DNA of 64,000 bases from Marthasterias glacialis (GCA_911728455.2 OU452230.1:1662300-1726299), one strand, 5' to 3'; counted from the stretch's first letter, positions 32,511-45,050 are shown. Notes: generated by a model not told the origin, from the sequence alone. Numbers and translations: made by a program.

Positions 32511-35500
32511 ATGAGCGAATCTGCGGCATTGGAAACGACTGAGAACGGCTCATGCAGCCCGGTAATGTCGGAACATTTGGTGACAGAAAAGCCGGTTTCG
32601 GTGTCGGAAATTGGGTCTTCTTCGCCTACTGCAAGTTCAGTACCAACCGCACACAGCCTTCCATTGGTAAACATTGACATAAAATCACATGAAAATGTAA
32701 AATGAAACACTCCTGATTAGCGTAGTACGAGTACCAGTGTTCAAGTTAATTTTAATTTATCTGTTAACATTTAAGACCCAGTATTCAGTAACTGGCTGGG
32801 GCGCTGTGTACTGTTGGTTTGTGTATGTAATGACAATGTACATGTACGTAGGCCTACTTTTCTTTCTTTTTTTGGACTTTGTCTTAGATGGAATTGATTT
32901 GATGGTGGGTCATCTAGTACTACCGTTTAGCCCTAGACCCAACTGGGCCGCTGTACTCCTTTTTTGAGATTTTGACATTAACGTTAGCGCCCCAGTCCGT
33001 GATATATTTGGAAAGTGTGGCGAAGCGGATTTTTTATGAATCAGTCGACGTTCACTGATGCCCTGACATGCATATTGATTTGCGCAGTCGATGCAGGATA
33101 CCAGCTGTGTAGCCTGGTATCCTGCGTTGACTGCGCGGAAAACAATATGAAAGTCAGGGCCTCAGCGAACACGCAATCCTCGCAGCGTTTATACACACAA
33201 GGAAACAGTCGTTGAGTATCACGTTCAAAATGGCGATTCTAACGGCAAATTTGAGAGTGGGCTAAAAATCATAGATTTGGAGGACTTAAAAATGATCGTG
33301 AGTACAATTTAATGCATTTTATTTTATCTTAAATACTTGGAGAAGCCAGTAGGTGATTTTCAAGCAATTCTGTTGAGTCTTTGTCATAATTTTGACAATT
33401 TTATAACTGATTCATAAAAAATCTGCTTCGCCACACTTTCCAAATATATCACGGACTGGGGCGCTAGTACGACCGATGATGTCAAAATCTCAAAAAAGGA
33501 GTACAGTGCCCCAGTTACTGGGTCTAGCTTAGCCCCATAATTAGTTCCAATACGCTGGGCATGCTGGGCAACCTCCGCTTCTTGGCCCTATGAACACAGT
33601 TGTCCAAAATCAGGGATTAACTTTCGAAACTTACACTTTTTTGCCAAAATGTTTCCATCGACATGATTGATGATCTCTTTATCATTGCGCCAGAGTCTTA
33701 CTTAAGTACATTAGATCCGAGGTAATGACTTATTTTGGTGAAATTTTATGAAAAATCTCAGCGCTGACAAAGACAAATTTCAACATCATTGGAGCCTTGA
33801 TGGTTGCTGTACAGCGCTATGAGTCGTCGCACTCCTGCTCTAGTCTTTTTCGTGTCCCTGTGAGTGTGTAGTCGTTCATCGTGTTGTCATCGACCAACGC
33901 AAACAGACAATGTCACACGCTCGTCTCTCTCTCGGGGTAAGAAGGCTGCTGGAACAAAGACTAGAGCAGGAGTACGACCAACGCACATGCGCAACAGCAA
34001 CCATCATGGCTCCGACGATGTTGAAATGTGTCTGTGTCAGTGCTGAGATTTTTCAAAAAGTCATTACCTCGGATCTAATGTACTTGAGACTATGGTGCAA
34101 TGATAAAGAGATCATCGATGGAAATATTTTGACAAAAAAGTGTAAGTTTCGATTCGAAAGTTGATGTCTGAATTTTTCGGCAAGAGCGTTCGTAGGGCCA
34201 AGAAGCGGAGGTAGTCCAGCGTATTGGCACTATTTTATATTTATGGGGCTAAGTACAGCTAAAATACCGTATCCAGCTGCGTCTTTATCTCCCTTAATTT
34301 AGGTCAAATTATATCCTCACCTGTCCAGAAAGATTCACAGAATATATACAGAGAGGAACAGGCACTATGAACGATTACAAATTGTCGAAATCATGAAAAA
34401 GAAGCATATTTCTACATCTTCGTTAGGCTTGACAACACTATTCGCTAAACGCCATTTTAGTTCCTTTGGGCATGAATGCACATGTAACATGTGATGTGTA
34501 GTGCCCCAGGCAAATGTACATATTTTAGCTTCGTATGTTGACATGCTATGATTTTTCAACCCTGTTCAAAAAATTGACCAAAAGACAACAAAGACGCAAC
34601 AAAATAGCTGGAAAATCGCCTAATGGCTTCTCAAGCCAAGTTATCAAAGATGAAATAACACTTAACAGGCATTTTTAATTGTACTCATGATCATTTCTGT
34701 CCTCCAAATCCATGTTTTTTAGGCCCGTAACCAATGCACACTATGTAACGACTGTTTCTTTACATGCATGACATGTAAAAAGTCGAATTAACGTTTCACG
34801 AGGATTGCACTTTCGCTGATACCCTGAGTTACACATTGTTTTGTGCAGTCAACGCAGGATACTACATGTAGCTGTGTAGTGTCAACAGAGGCCACAGAGG
34901 GAGCATGCGCTCGGCAATATGACTTTGTACTTGTAAGGAAACGGTCGTTGACGACTATCCAAATCCCAACAGCAAAGTGTCATGTGACCTCATAACAATG
35001 AGAGTGATCCTAAAATGGCTGCAAGGCGGGCATTGTGTTTTGGCCTGAAAAATATACATTTGGAGTCTTGTGTGCAAATAAATGCTTGTTATTTCATCTT
35101 CGACATCTTGAGAAGCCAGTAGGTGATTTTCCAGCTTTTTTTGTTGTGTCTTTGCCATCATGTGGAAAAATGTTTTGAACAGGCTTGTGTTAAAAATCAA
35201 ATCACGTCAACCAACTAAGCCAAAACAAGTACATTTGCCTGTGCCGTCCAAGTCGAAATTTAAAAAAAGGAGTACATGGCTGGCCCCCAGTTACTGGGTC
35301 TGATGTCAACATCATAATGTTTAGTCAACAATCCTAATGATTGTATTTTTCAGGAGATGCCTTATTGGCAAATGGGCTTTGCCTTGCCCTTGGGCTTTGT
35401 TTATTTTTTTGTTTTGTGGGGGGTTGGAGGAGTTTTGATTTTTTTTGCTAATTTTGTAATAAAACTTAAAAGTTAAAGTTGGGAATAAACACTTTCAGGG

Positions 35501-37671
35501 TAGCATGGGACATCTTGCTCAAGGGAAGGGGTAGATTTGTTTTTAGTTTTCCCTCATTGCAGTCTGCGAATCGGCGATCGAACTTTCACGTACATTTTAG
35601 TTGCGTGAGTGAAAAGGTCGAGCACCGAGTCCACCTGGCTGAGTCGCAGAAGGCATTGAGTGTTCGAAATAAACAGATCTGCCCCGTGAACAAGATGGTG
35701 CATCACCGTGGAAGTGTTTAGTGATGCAATGGAAGTAAGCCAAATGAAAAATTTGTATCTGTATCTGGGAAATAATGCCGGAAACGTTTTTCTTTGAGGG
35801 TACAGCTGGCACAAACAAACACTGACTTGACAATGCCAAGAGAACAAAGATTCTCTTTATTGGACCGTCCGCTAGTTTTCTCAACCGAGTAAATGTCAAA
35901 TTCATGCATCGTGAATTGCAAAACATCGTTTTATAATCTGAAAATCTTGCATATTTGTGATATAAAACATGATCCCAGTACCAGTTACCCTGAGAATGTG
36001 TTTCCTCTGAAATACTATTAGTTGGTGATGTTTTGTTTTTTAAAACAAGATGATAGAAATTAATTGACACGTACTGTTCCAAAGTCTGTAGTGAGACATA
36101 CCTTCAAAATTGTTTACAAGCTTTAAAATGTGGTATGTAATGTAAACAAAACTTTGCATTAAAATGTTAATCTAAGTTTGGACACTCCAACTGTATGCAA
36201 AATTTTACAACTGTTTGTTGTTTTGCTTTATTCAAACGTGTAGGTTCAAATTTCCAGACCACCCGAGCAAGAACAAACTGGTGAAGATGCGTACCCTGAG
36301 TCAGCAGACAACTCCAGCAACGGCTCCCTCAGTGAAGATGCCGACACACCCATTAAGAAAGCAAGCAAGTCCGATGATGGAGGAGCTGAGAGTACGGGGG
36401 AGAAAGAATGGACACCCCCTGATGAAGCTCTACAGGCCAAGATCATCAAACAGGTAGAGTTTTATTTCTCTGATGCCAACATCACCAAAGATGCATTCTT
36501 GCTGAAGCACGTCCGGCGAAACAAAGAGGGCTATGTCAGTCTGAAGCTCATCACATCTTTTAAGAAGGTCAAGAGCTTGACTAAGGATTGGAGAACTGTA
36601 CGGCATAGCCTTCAGAGCTCAACGACGTTAGAGGTTAATGATGAAGGAACCAAAGTCAAGCGTAAGGCCCCTCTTCCAGACTATGATGAGACCACTCCGT
36701 CAAGAACAGTCGTCGTGGTAAACCTACCCACAGAAAACCCATCTATTGAAAGCATTGCTGAGCTGTTCAAGCAATGCGGGGAGATTTCCTTGGTGAGAAT
36801 CTTACGCCCTGGGAAGGCTTTCCCACAGGATGTACGCAAGCATATAGAGAGGCACAGTGAAGTCCGTAATAAAGTCTGCGCTCTGGTGGAGTTTGAAAGT
36901 GGACAGTCGGCCCTCAAGGCAGCCAAGCAAATGAGCGATAAGGACAACTGGCGCACTGGAATGGTCGTGACAGTACTAGCAAAGGAAAAGAGAAAAGAGA
37001 AAATCAAAGATAAAGAGTCTCATCAACAAAGCAATAATCGCAGGAGTGGTGAGGGACTCTCTCTATCACAAGGGGGCGACCTGACGGCCTCCGACGGTGG
37101 CGAAGGCGGAGACTCGGCCAAGAAGAAGAAGCGTCAAAGGAAAAAGAAGAATGCAAGGATTGATGAACTGTCGACAGACCGTATAGAGCAACCAGGCACA
37201 CCCAGCTCCTCAGATGTAGAAAATTCCCCTTTACCAAGCCGCAGGCACATAAGCAAGCCCGTCAGTGTCCCCCAAGGTAAGAGCCCAGTCCATCTTAGCC
37301 CGAGCAACACACCCAAAGGAAGTCCCAACCCAAGTCCTCATGGTAGCCCTCGGCAGCAGCGGAAAGTTGTCGGCCGATCGCCACTCGCTAATTCCCGCAA
37401 CAGCCCAAAGAATAGCCCAAGAGCTAGCCCGGAGTTGGGGCGCAAGATGTATGATAGTTTTTCTGATCACAGTAACACGTCAAGTCCGTGGGTGCAGCGC
37501 CGAAAACTCCTCGCGGCATCATCGGAGGCAAGTCCCGTGGGTAGCCCCTTGATGGCTCGCAGGAGCTTGACCCACTCTAATGAGTTGGAGTCTTTAGTGA
37601 GATTGCCGACAGGTCCAGACGGTACCAGAGGTTTCTCTGTAGGTAGAGGCCGTGGAATACCTAGGAACTGA
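32511..37671 (+). CDS. LARP6: La-related protein 6 (LARP6), complete, two exons
   Basis: RNA-binding protein of the La superfamily; vertebrate LARP6 binds a stem-loop in collagen mRNAs. Exon 1 is 32511-32666 (52 codons, ends TTG|GTAAAC) and exon 2 is 36244-37671 (after CGTGTAG, stop TGA at 37669-37671), giving 527 residues against about 490 in vertebrates. Residues 1-110 are acidic, Ser/Thr-rich and low complexity. The La motif spans about 112-185, with QVEFYFSDANITKDAFLLKH and GYVSLKLITSFKKVK. An RRM follows at about 205-290 (TVVVVNLPTENPSIESI; CALVEFESGQSALKAA). A Lys-rich segment (AKKKKRQRKKKN, possible nuclear signal) and a Ser-Pro-rich region precede the C-terminal SUZ-C/LSA motif, RLPTGPDGTRGFSVGRGRG. 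The 3.6-kb intron is filled with foldback elements. An alternative assignment is very unlikely. Confidence 0.95.
32935..33525. mobile_element. Long foldback element F1 in LARP6 intron (about 590 bp)
   Basis: The left arm starts CTAGACCCAACTGGGCCGCT and runs through GCGCCCCAGTCCGTGATATA and GGAAAGTGTGGCGAAGCGGA (to about 33035). The right arm (about 33418-33525) is its inverse, starting TCTGCTTCGCCACACTTTCC and ending CCCCAGTTACTGGGTCTAG. Arms are about 105 bp. The centre has a smaller hairpin around GATACCAGCTG and CCTGGTATCC. Part of the centre is shared with F3 (GAGAAGCCAGTAGGTGATTTT). A stray copy of the end lies at 32774-32810. Confidence 0.82.
33528..34253. mobile_element. Long foldback element F2 in LARP6 intron (726 bp)
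   Basis: The left end is CTTAGCCCCATAA and the right end its exact inverse TTATGGGGCTAAG. Arms of about 300 bp pair throughout: CCAATACGCTGG versus CCAGCGTATTGG, CTCCGCTTCTTGGCCCTA versus AGGGCCAAGAAGCGGAG, GATGATCTCTTTATCATTGC versus its inverse, CTTAAGTACATTAGATCCGA versus its inverse, and CTCCTGCTCTAGTCTTT versus AAAGACTAGAGCAGGAG. It abuts F1 directly. Open frames here are by-products of the inverted arms. Confidence 0.85.
34475..35304. mobile_element. Long foldback element F3 in LARP6 intron (related to F1)
   Basis: The left half carries GGCAAATGTACATATTTTAGC, GTTGACATGC, TAGCTGGAAAATCGCC and TTCTCAAGCC. The right half carries the inverse in order: GAGAAGCCAGTAGGTGATTT, CCAGC, ATCACGTCAACC and AAGTACATTTGCC. 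The right end CCCCAGTTACTGGGTCTGATG equals the end of F1, so F3 belongs to the same family. The left terminus is not clear (between 34254 and 34475). Confidence 0.75.
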
Positions 37672-37783
37672 TCTTAACATCCCCAGTTAACATTCTCAGA
37701 TTAGATCAATCGGTGATTTAGATCAAATGGTTTCAACTACAAATTAAACATAATATTTAACTTCCTTTCGCAGGGATGCTACT

Positions 37784-38355
37784 GGGCCCAATTTCATGAC
37801 CCTGCCTTGCAGGAGGTCTACACATACAGTCACAGGGTTAGCACTAAATTTCTACTCCAAGCTCTGTAAGCTGACAAGACTTAGTCTTGTGAATTGCAAT
37901 GTGCACAACCAAAAGTTCATTCCCAGCCTGTGAAATATGCTTTAAAACCCCTATTACTATCGGTATACTCTTCTGCCCAACTGATCCGTGCCACAAAATT
38001 CCACGGGAGACTGTGGAGACTTAACTTTTTTGACTCTGTAATTTCCACACGCATATGAACGAAATTGTTCTTGTTTGTCATTTGATGCTGTGCAAAATCG
38101 AGGCCATAAACGGCTTTGCCGTCCATTGAAGTAGTTTGCGTGCAGCCATAAATGGACTTCGCAGAGTGAAAGAGTTGAAGTCCACAGTACACAAGCCATG
38201 CACCCAATGCTAGCCTGGAAGGTATGGTCAATTCACTTTGTGGCAGTCTGTACTTTGTGGCAGTCTGAGAGTTAACACCTGAAAGCAGATTTGTTCTGCC
38301 ATTGTAGGGTCTGATTTTTTCACATTAAGGTTAGCAGAGCCATGAAATTGGGTCC
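37784..38355. repeat. GGGCCCAATTTCATG-type inverted pair downstream of LARP6
   Basis: GGGCCCAATTTCATGACCCTGC at the left is answered by GCAGAGCCATGAAATTGGGTCC at the right. The same kind of end recurs at 39108-39226, 39617-39790 and 56578-56762, so this is one member of a dispersed inverted-repeat family. Confidence 0.7.
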
Positions 38356-39107
38356 AGTAAATCGGTAAATTAAATATAAAAGTACACATGTACATGTAGT
38401 AGCTTTCAAAGTATATTCCTTTTCACTCTTGGCATCCCAGCTTACGGTACACTGTTCCTACTGCATGGGATTCAGCTGAATACGTGTATTAAGTTCAAAC
38501 TGTTCAAGTTGGTTTATTTCGTTCAGCCATGACACCTGCAGGCATATATCACAGGCCTACCCAGTACTAACCTCTTCAATGTAACTGGATGTAAACAGCA
38601 GAAGGAGAAAAAAAACGGTCTCTGTGTAATGGCTTGAACAAAACTAAAGGTCCTTTGTTTTTGTTTTTATGTTTTTTACTTTTGTTGCATCATGTTTTAT
38701 TAAGCATGGTTTCACTCTCATATGATTGAGCTCCTTTGCTTTTATCAATGATGCATGTAGGATACGTGTAGCTTTGCAATAACAGGTTTGCGAAGATCGT
38801 ACATTTTCAAACGTAAATCCGACCTTACAAAACCTTCAATGATATCTGTGTGCAAGGTTTTCACATCAAAAAGAAATCTTTTTTTAGTCCATTTTTTTTT
38901 TTTTTTTTAATTTTATTTTTCCCCCCTCTTCCTCTCTCTCTTTCTGTTGCGTCAAATTGCAATGCCCTTTCCGGCAAATGTGTTTTTTTGTATAAAGGTT
39001 TTGTTGTATGTAGAAGAATAATTCTCTATTGTGTTTATATTATTTGACAGTATATTTATATGTAACCTTTTGTTATTTAGGATATCAGGGTAACTGAATT
39101 CATAAGA

Positions 39108-39226
39108 GGGAACAATTTCATAATTATAGAACTGCTTAAGCAGACTACAGTGGTTAGTTTCTGCTAAGCAAAACTAAGTAGGAAACAAGTTACAAATTGG
39201 ACATAAACATGGTATTTTGGATGGTT
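39108..39226. repeat. TTAAGCAG-type dispersed repeat, copy 2
   Basis: Contains TTCATAATTATAGAACTGC, TTAAGCAGACTACAG, TGCTAAGCAAAACTAAG and CATGGTATTTTGG in the same order as the copies at 39617 and 56578. Confidence 0.65.
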
Positions 39227-39616
39227 CTTTTTTTTCTTTTCTTTTTTTTTTGGGGGGGGTCTTAAGCACACTTGCTCTGTGCCACGTCCGTACAAATGTT
39301 TGCGCTTTATAAGAAGAACCTACAGAATTGGGCCCAGGGGACGTTTCCATAGTAACAGCTAGCGTCCTTCGTCCATGAGTTGTTCAACAGTATCCTAAAT
39401 GTCGACACAAACAAATGTATGAGTGCTCAATCGCTCATACTGTACGTCTACCCTAAAATTCTCCACAAAATTTACCATGTGCTTTTCAAAGTGATAGCCA
39501 TTGTGATGAAATTATCTTTTTTATCCCTAACCTTCCAAAATCCTATTATGGAAGTAGTCTGGTTTTGGGGGATTTGAGACTGCAGGCCCAAATAACAACT
39601 GCTTACCACTGGTTAC

Positions 39617-39790
39617 CAGGGCCCAATATCATAGAGCCACTTAAGCAGAGAATACTGCTTAGCAATTTGCTGCTTAGCCAAAATGAGCAGGATACCAGTC
39701 ACAAATTGTACATGTAACATGGTATTTTGGCTGGTAACCTTAGACTGGCAAGCATAATATTGTTGTGCTTGGCTACAGTTTCAGTAATAT
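39617..39790. repeat. TTAAGCAG-type dispersed repeat, copy 3
   Basis: Starts GGGCCCAATATCATAGAGCC, then TTAAGCAGAGAATACTGC, TTAGCCAAAATGAGCAGGAT, ACATGGTATTTTGGCTGG and a closing GTGCTTGGCTAC. Internally partly self-complementary. Confidence 0.7.
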
Positions 39791-42700
39791 AGGCCTGATT
39801 CTTCACGGAGGCAACAGAGGCAATTGCCTCCGTTGCCCTGGTCCTTGCCTTGATGCCCTTAAAATGTTCCAATACAAATGTACAATTTCCTCATAGAGGT
39901 GCCCTTTATCAAGAAGAAAATGCTTTAGCGCCCTCGCCCTTTCAAGAACGAAGCAATCCGGCCTGGTATATCAAAAGCTTTTGAGCAAGAAGCAAGAAAT
40001 CCTATCTGATTCAATTATGTTGAATCTGCCACTTTTTTATATAATTTTTGTATGAGTTGAATGAAAGTTTGTGAAAAAGTGGGACAACTTTGCCTTGATG
40101 ACAATGCAATTTAAATGGTGCCCAGAAGAATTCCAGTGTCAATCATTCAAATTAGTGAAGTAGAACCTGCAAATATCCTTTTAACTAAGCTTACAAAATG
40201 CTGAACTTGTAAAGGCTGGTTGATAGCACAATGAAATTCGCTAGATGCTGTGATCGCTGGACGCTGAGCCTTTTCATTAGAGTCCAATTGTGGCTGAGGC
40301 ATCAGTTTTTTACTGTAAACTGCGTCACATGTCAATTTTACCGCCATGCGACCGACTGTAATCCAGCCTTTAGTGTACATGTACATGTTGCAAGAAAAGT
40401 CTGATGCATAGCATCCATGTTCAACTCCTCATTCAAATCAATATAACCAAACTGAGGCTGGAATGACAAAATAGTCTGGTCCCTCTTGATACGAAGAGAA
40501 TCAGTAATTATAATCCATACATATGTAATGGTTGATAAAGTGCAGATATTGGTTCCCAGTGTAGATTGGCAAATGTGAGGTGTGAGGAACGGGTGAAGCC
40601 AGTTGTCTGCTGCTGTTGCAATAAGGAGTTGTTTGTGTGAAGATTTGAAGATGCTGGGCTTATGTAAATAACTGATTTAAACATTTGAGGTGTCGAGCTG
40701 TATGAACTGACTTATGATCCTAAACACTCATGTCGAGATTATCCTTGTTATATTCCTTGGATACAAAATGACAATAACAGTTCAATTCCATTTCATATTG
40801 AAGGGACCCAACTATTTTCCTAATTGCCTCCATGCCCATGGTCATTGCCTTGGTGCCCCTTGAAATGTTCCAGTATAAATTTCCTCATAGAGGTGCCCTT
40901 TACGAAGGAGGAAATGCCTTGGTGCCCTTGCCCTTTCAAGAACGAAGCATACAGGTCTGAAACGTGTTGGTGTGTGGGTGTGTGTGGGTGAATTGAAAGT
41001 GTATGATGGGTTTGTGCGTATGTTGTCTTTGCACTAGATACGCTGTAGCAATGTCAAGACTGCAATATAATCAGTAGAATGCGTAACAGGCAGTGTAAGT
41101 GAAACATCACTGAGAATGCCTTAAAAAACAAATAGTTTTTAATCATGCTGGAAGTAATGATAGTACATGACATAAGATACTAGGACATTCATTGTTACTC
41201 ATGAGGATTATTTCATAAGTGCAGTGGTCAATAGGTCTGCTTGCGGGCTGCCATAGTCACTGTAAACCAATCATAATACAGATATAAAAGCTTATGAAAG
41301 TACATGCCTAAAGGTTTTTAAGACCGATGCCTGTCTTTAGTCTGATGGATAAAGACAGGGGACCAGTCTAAAGTGTAGCAATCAGTAGGGGTGTGCGACC
41401 CCCCTCCGCCCCCATAATTTTTTCTGTCTGCAATTCAAGCCCCAGTTTACCAAGATCGTAGCACCATATGAAGTAGAACAAGGCATCTGGACTAAGATTC
41501 AGTAATTTTGACGACAAAAAATCTTTCTTTGTTTTTGAAATTATTGAGAGCAGTTGCGTTCCGCACTGGGCATGCTAGTCTTTCTTGAAATGGTGGAGAA
41601 TTATTGGTAGTCAGCTCACAGCTCGTCTCCAAACTGGCTTCCATGCACCCCTGGGAAGGGAATGGCAGTCAGCAGATCGGCTTTCAAATACCCGCCCCAG
41701 CCCCTAACATTGATGACCTTGTATATTGTTGTTGTTCATGACTTCGTGAAAGTATCGTCATCTTTGGTACACTGTATAAAATACCCTAATTTTCAATGCA
41801 ACGTGTAATTTATTGTTGTTATTATGCCTGTTATTTTTATTTTGTGTACCCTCGTTTAAACTTTAATAAAAGTGCATCACATGGTAAGCTGGCAGCTGCA
41901 GCTTGTTCTTATGTAAATATTTCAAAAACTTACCTGTAAATTAACTGTCAGTGCATTGAAGATGCCCTCTGACGGTTTACATGGTGTACATGTATGTTAA
42001 CATGTAGGTCACAATGGGGTTGTTCATAGTCGTCGATATTTTTGCAGTTATACATGTAAATGTAGAGACTACTAGAGAGAATGCTTCTGTGTAGGGGGTG
42101 GGCTGAGAGATGTAAATGAATATTTTTTAGTGGGGAGAGGTCCTGCAGATAAGTAATTTACTACTGTATGATTGTTGAAAGTGAAAGTTTTATCCCTGTA
42201 CTACTGTAAGATTGTCGACAATCTCGGAGTGCCTTGCACCCTCCAGAACTCACATGTACTTTTCTGATGTGTGTAACATGTACTGCACATAATATGTACA
42301 GTAGGTACATGTGTTGACAAGTTTTTTAGAAAGTGACAATGGGTTTTGAAACATGCATCTAGCAAACAATACAGTAATTGTATATGAACTGTAGTGCAGT
42401 TATAAATGATGATTGTTTAACTGATGTACATGTAATTGCATTGGGTAAAAAGAACAATTATGTAGATACATGTACATGTACACAGTACATAAGTAGAAAC
42501 GTACCGGCTACTCACAAGTAGGTGAAATAGAGTCATTAGAAAGCATAAGTTAGTCATGCTTATCATTTATGTACAAAAAAAAATAGGATTTAAGTCCTAA
42601 CTTCAAATGTGTGGGTTTTCCCAAAAAATACTGTCAGTCCTTTGGTCCATATGTACAATTCAGTACGGACCCTTAATAGTGATTCCTTGTAAATTTGTAT

Positions 42701-42879
42701 TTATTTGTTTAAAAATGTGTAGCCTAAATGCAAAAGGGAGGGTCCCATGTCACAATATAACTGCAAGGCACTGACTGTATATATTTTTGTGAGACTGGAC
42801 AATTTTGTTTTGGAGAGGGAGTGACAATGTATCGTTGACTAACGATGTTATAAGACCTGTGAATCCAAGGGCCTTTTCC

Positions 42880-43360
42880 AGGCTGGGGCTTGGGCTCTGT
42901 CTTGGGCTTTGGCTTGGGCTCCAGCTTGGGCTCCGGCTTGGGCTCCGGCTTGGGCTCCGGCTTTGGGCTCCAGCTTGGGCTCTGTCTTTTCTTTGGCTTC
43001 AGCTCTGGCTTGGGCTCTGGCTTGGGATCCGGCTTGGGCTCTGGCTTGGGCTCCGGCTTGGGCTCCGGCTTGGGCTCCAGCTTGGGCTCTGTCGTTTCTT
43101 TGGCTTCAGCTCTGGCTTGGGCTCTGGCTTGGGCTCCGGCTTGGGCTCCGGCTTGGGCTCCGGCTTGGGCTCCGGCTTGGGCTCCGGCTTGGACTCTGGC
43201 TTGAACTCTGGCTTTGGCTCTGTCTTTGGCTCTGGCTTGGGCTCTGGCTTGGGCTCTGGCTTGGGCTCTGGCTTGGGCTCTAGCCTGGGCTCTGACTTGG
43301 GCTCTAGCCTGGGCTCTAGCTTGGGCTCCGGCTTGGGCTCTGGCCTGGGCTCCGTCATCG
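42880..43360. repeat. 12-bp GC-rich minisatellite with 108-bp higher-order period
   Basis: About 40 tandem units of GGCTTGGGCTCC or GGCTTGGGCTCT. A variant block (TCTGTCNTTTCTTTGGCTTC) appears at 42981 and again at 43089, giving a 108-bp (nine-unit) higher-order period. Because 12 is a multiple of three, several frames stay open on both strands (Gly-Leu-Gly-Ser, Pro-Glu-Pro-Lys, Ala-Gln-Ala-Arg); nothing singles one out as coding. The G-rich plus strand could form two-tier quadruplexes. Confidence 0.9.
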
Positions 43361-43449
43361 ATTTTAGAGCAGTGTACATTTTGCATGGTGGTTCCAGCAT
43401 CAAACAGAGCCCAGAGCCTAAGCTGAGGTTTGGAAAAAGCCTTGGCTAG

Positions 43450-44664
43450 TGATTATTGCTTAATGTTGCCCCTTTTTAAAGCAAAGTGGATAAAACAGTT
43501 TACTTTTAACTACCTTATGTGTTCACCTCACCCAAATATTTGTACAATTTGTATCCTGTAAATAGTATGTAAACTATTATTTGTATGCATCATTTATGTT
43601 GAATTCACCAAAACCAGGTTTGAAATCTAGTAGTGCATGTTTAGAACCCTTGCAGATACGTCACCAGCCATTGGTTATTTTGAGTTGATCATATCAACAA
43701 CAAAACTTCAAGGCAAATCAAAAACCCATCTCATGTTTTTTTTTAAATTTGATGGATTTGGTACTTTACCGGTAAACCCCCAAACTTTGCATGAGGCCAG
43801 GCATACCAATTTTATCAAAGCCAATACATTCGGGTGTCAAGTAAACCACAGAGAGAGAAAGTGTTTTAATGGATTGGGGACGGCCCCGGCAAGAAAATCA
43901 AAGGAATTGATTACAGTGTACATGTGTAATACGTTCACACTGCACTGTGAATCCAGCAAAATTTGTTCGGAGGCAGTGGATGATGGCTCGAGGACGTGAT
44001 TTGCAAGGGTCCTCTACTGCCACCATGGATTCCCAACTACTAGAAGGGGATCCGTGCCTAGTGACAGATTAATTTTCATAAAGTTTGTTTGATATTATTA
44101 ACTAAAGTAAATATATTTTATTGAATTGTATCATTGAGTTGATATATTTGCATTTATCTTTTTAATTTACGTGTATGTATCATCATTTCTGTTAACAAAT
44201 TGTTTTCAAAACAATCATCAAGAATTGAAGTAGCTTTGAAGTTGACAAAAAAGATGTCCATGAAATGAAAATACTCCGTTTTTGTTTAGTTAGTATTATT
44301 TTTATTGTGTTGTTAATTATTTATTTATTTATTTATTTAATTTTTGGCACTGACTGATTGAAAATCCACGACCCCATCCGATCCCCAAAAACATCCACGT
44401 TTCCAAAATAAATTATTTTCCTTATACAGTATGAATTACCAAAAAAACTTTTTAAACTTTCCCCACAATTTTCTGAGGTTAAAAAAATCATGTATGTTTA
44501 ACTTGTATCATTTAATCAATGTTTCAAGAACCGAGTTGACTGTTCGACAACCATATCAAATCATGGGAAAAATAACCTGTGGCAGTTAAGTTTTAACCGC
44601 TACTGGTTATTTTCTCATAATATGGCTCTCAAAAACTTGACAAAAACAATCCTCTTTCAATTGA
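43450..44664. other. No gene seen
   Basis: AT-rich; a 120-codon open frame at 43637-43999 lacks motifs and codon character. TTTATTTATTTATTTA occurs near 44325. Confidence 0.4.
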
Positions 44665-45050
44665 AACCCTCATACAGTCTGACCATTCAATATCATCCAT
44701 TAAACTTTTGAATGATGTATAGACTATGCCAACCTGCAACATGATATCATGTGGCTAATGCGTCCACACAATACACAGTCAACCCTCCTACTGTCTGACC
44801 ATTCAATATCATCCACTTAAATGTTGAATGATAGATTGACTAATGCCAGCCTGTAAAATGACGACATGTTGTGGTGAATGCATATATATACCACAGCAGT
44901 GTTGTAGTTGAGACCTGATAGTCCCAGACCGAAACCAAGATCTAAAGGTCCGAGACTGAGACAGGTTTCTGTCAAGTCCCAGACTAAGACAAGGAGGTCG
45001 AGACCAAGACTGGTCTCCATTTCTGTGCACAGTTGTGTCACCATACACCG
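44665..45050. repeat. Composite repeat: duplicated 110-bp unit plus GAGACC-rich part
   Basis: GTCTGACCATTCAATATCATCC occurs at about 44679 and 44795, followed each time by TTGAATGATR and a CTGYAAMATGAYRWCATGT-like stretch, so this is a tandem duplication of about 115 bp. It is followed by degenerate GAGACC/AAGAC units (44905-45010) and CTGTGCACAGTTGTGTCACCA. A third copy of the first part, also followed by ACACAGTTCTGAG..GTTGTGTCAC, lies at 57335-57520. Confidence 0.75.

Larger units (their letters stand above)
37672..42720. other. LARP6 3'UTR candidate and downstream non-coding region
   Basis: No further exon recognised. The LARP6 transcript must end somewhere here; CTTTAATAAAAGTGC at about 41860 and several earlier A/T-rich signals are candidates, and I cannot choose. 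The region also contains the hairpin repeats listed separately and a duplicated GTGCCCTT..AAGAAG-type segment (about 39830-39960 and 40815-40950, sharing GGTGCCCTTTA and CCCTTTCAAGAACGAAGCA). ACATGTACATGTAC dyads cluster near 42280-42490. Confidence 0.4.

Noticed and set aside
33864..34164. Overlapping 60- and 84-codon frames in the LARP6 intron
   Set aside because: Located in the right arm of foldback F2 and not conserved in the matching left arm.
36681..37552. Several 64-108 codon frames on both strands within LARP6
   Set aside because: Shadows of the LARP6 reading frame, which has the conserved domains.
42724..43449. Several overlapping frames of 70-220 codons encoding Gly-Ser-Leu, Pro-Glu-Lys or Ala-Gln-Arg repeats
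   Set aside because: The 12-bp minisatellite keeps all frames open; no start context, splice signals or conserved flanking domain favours one.
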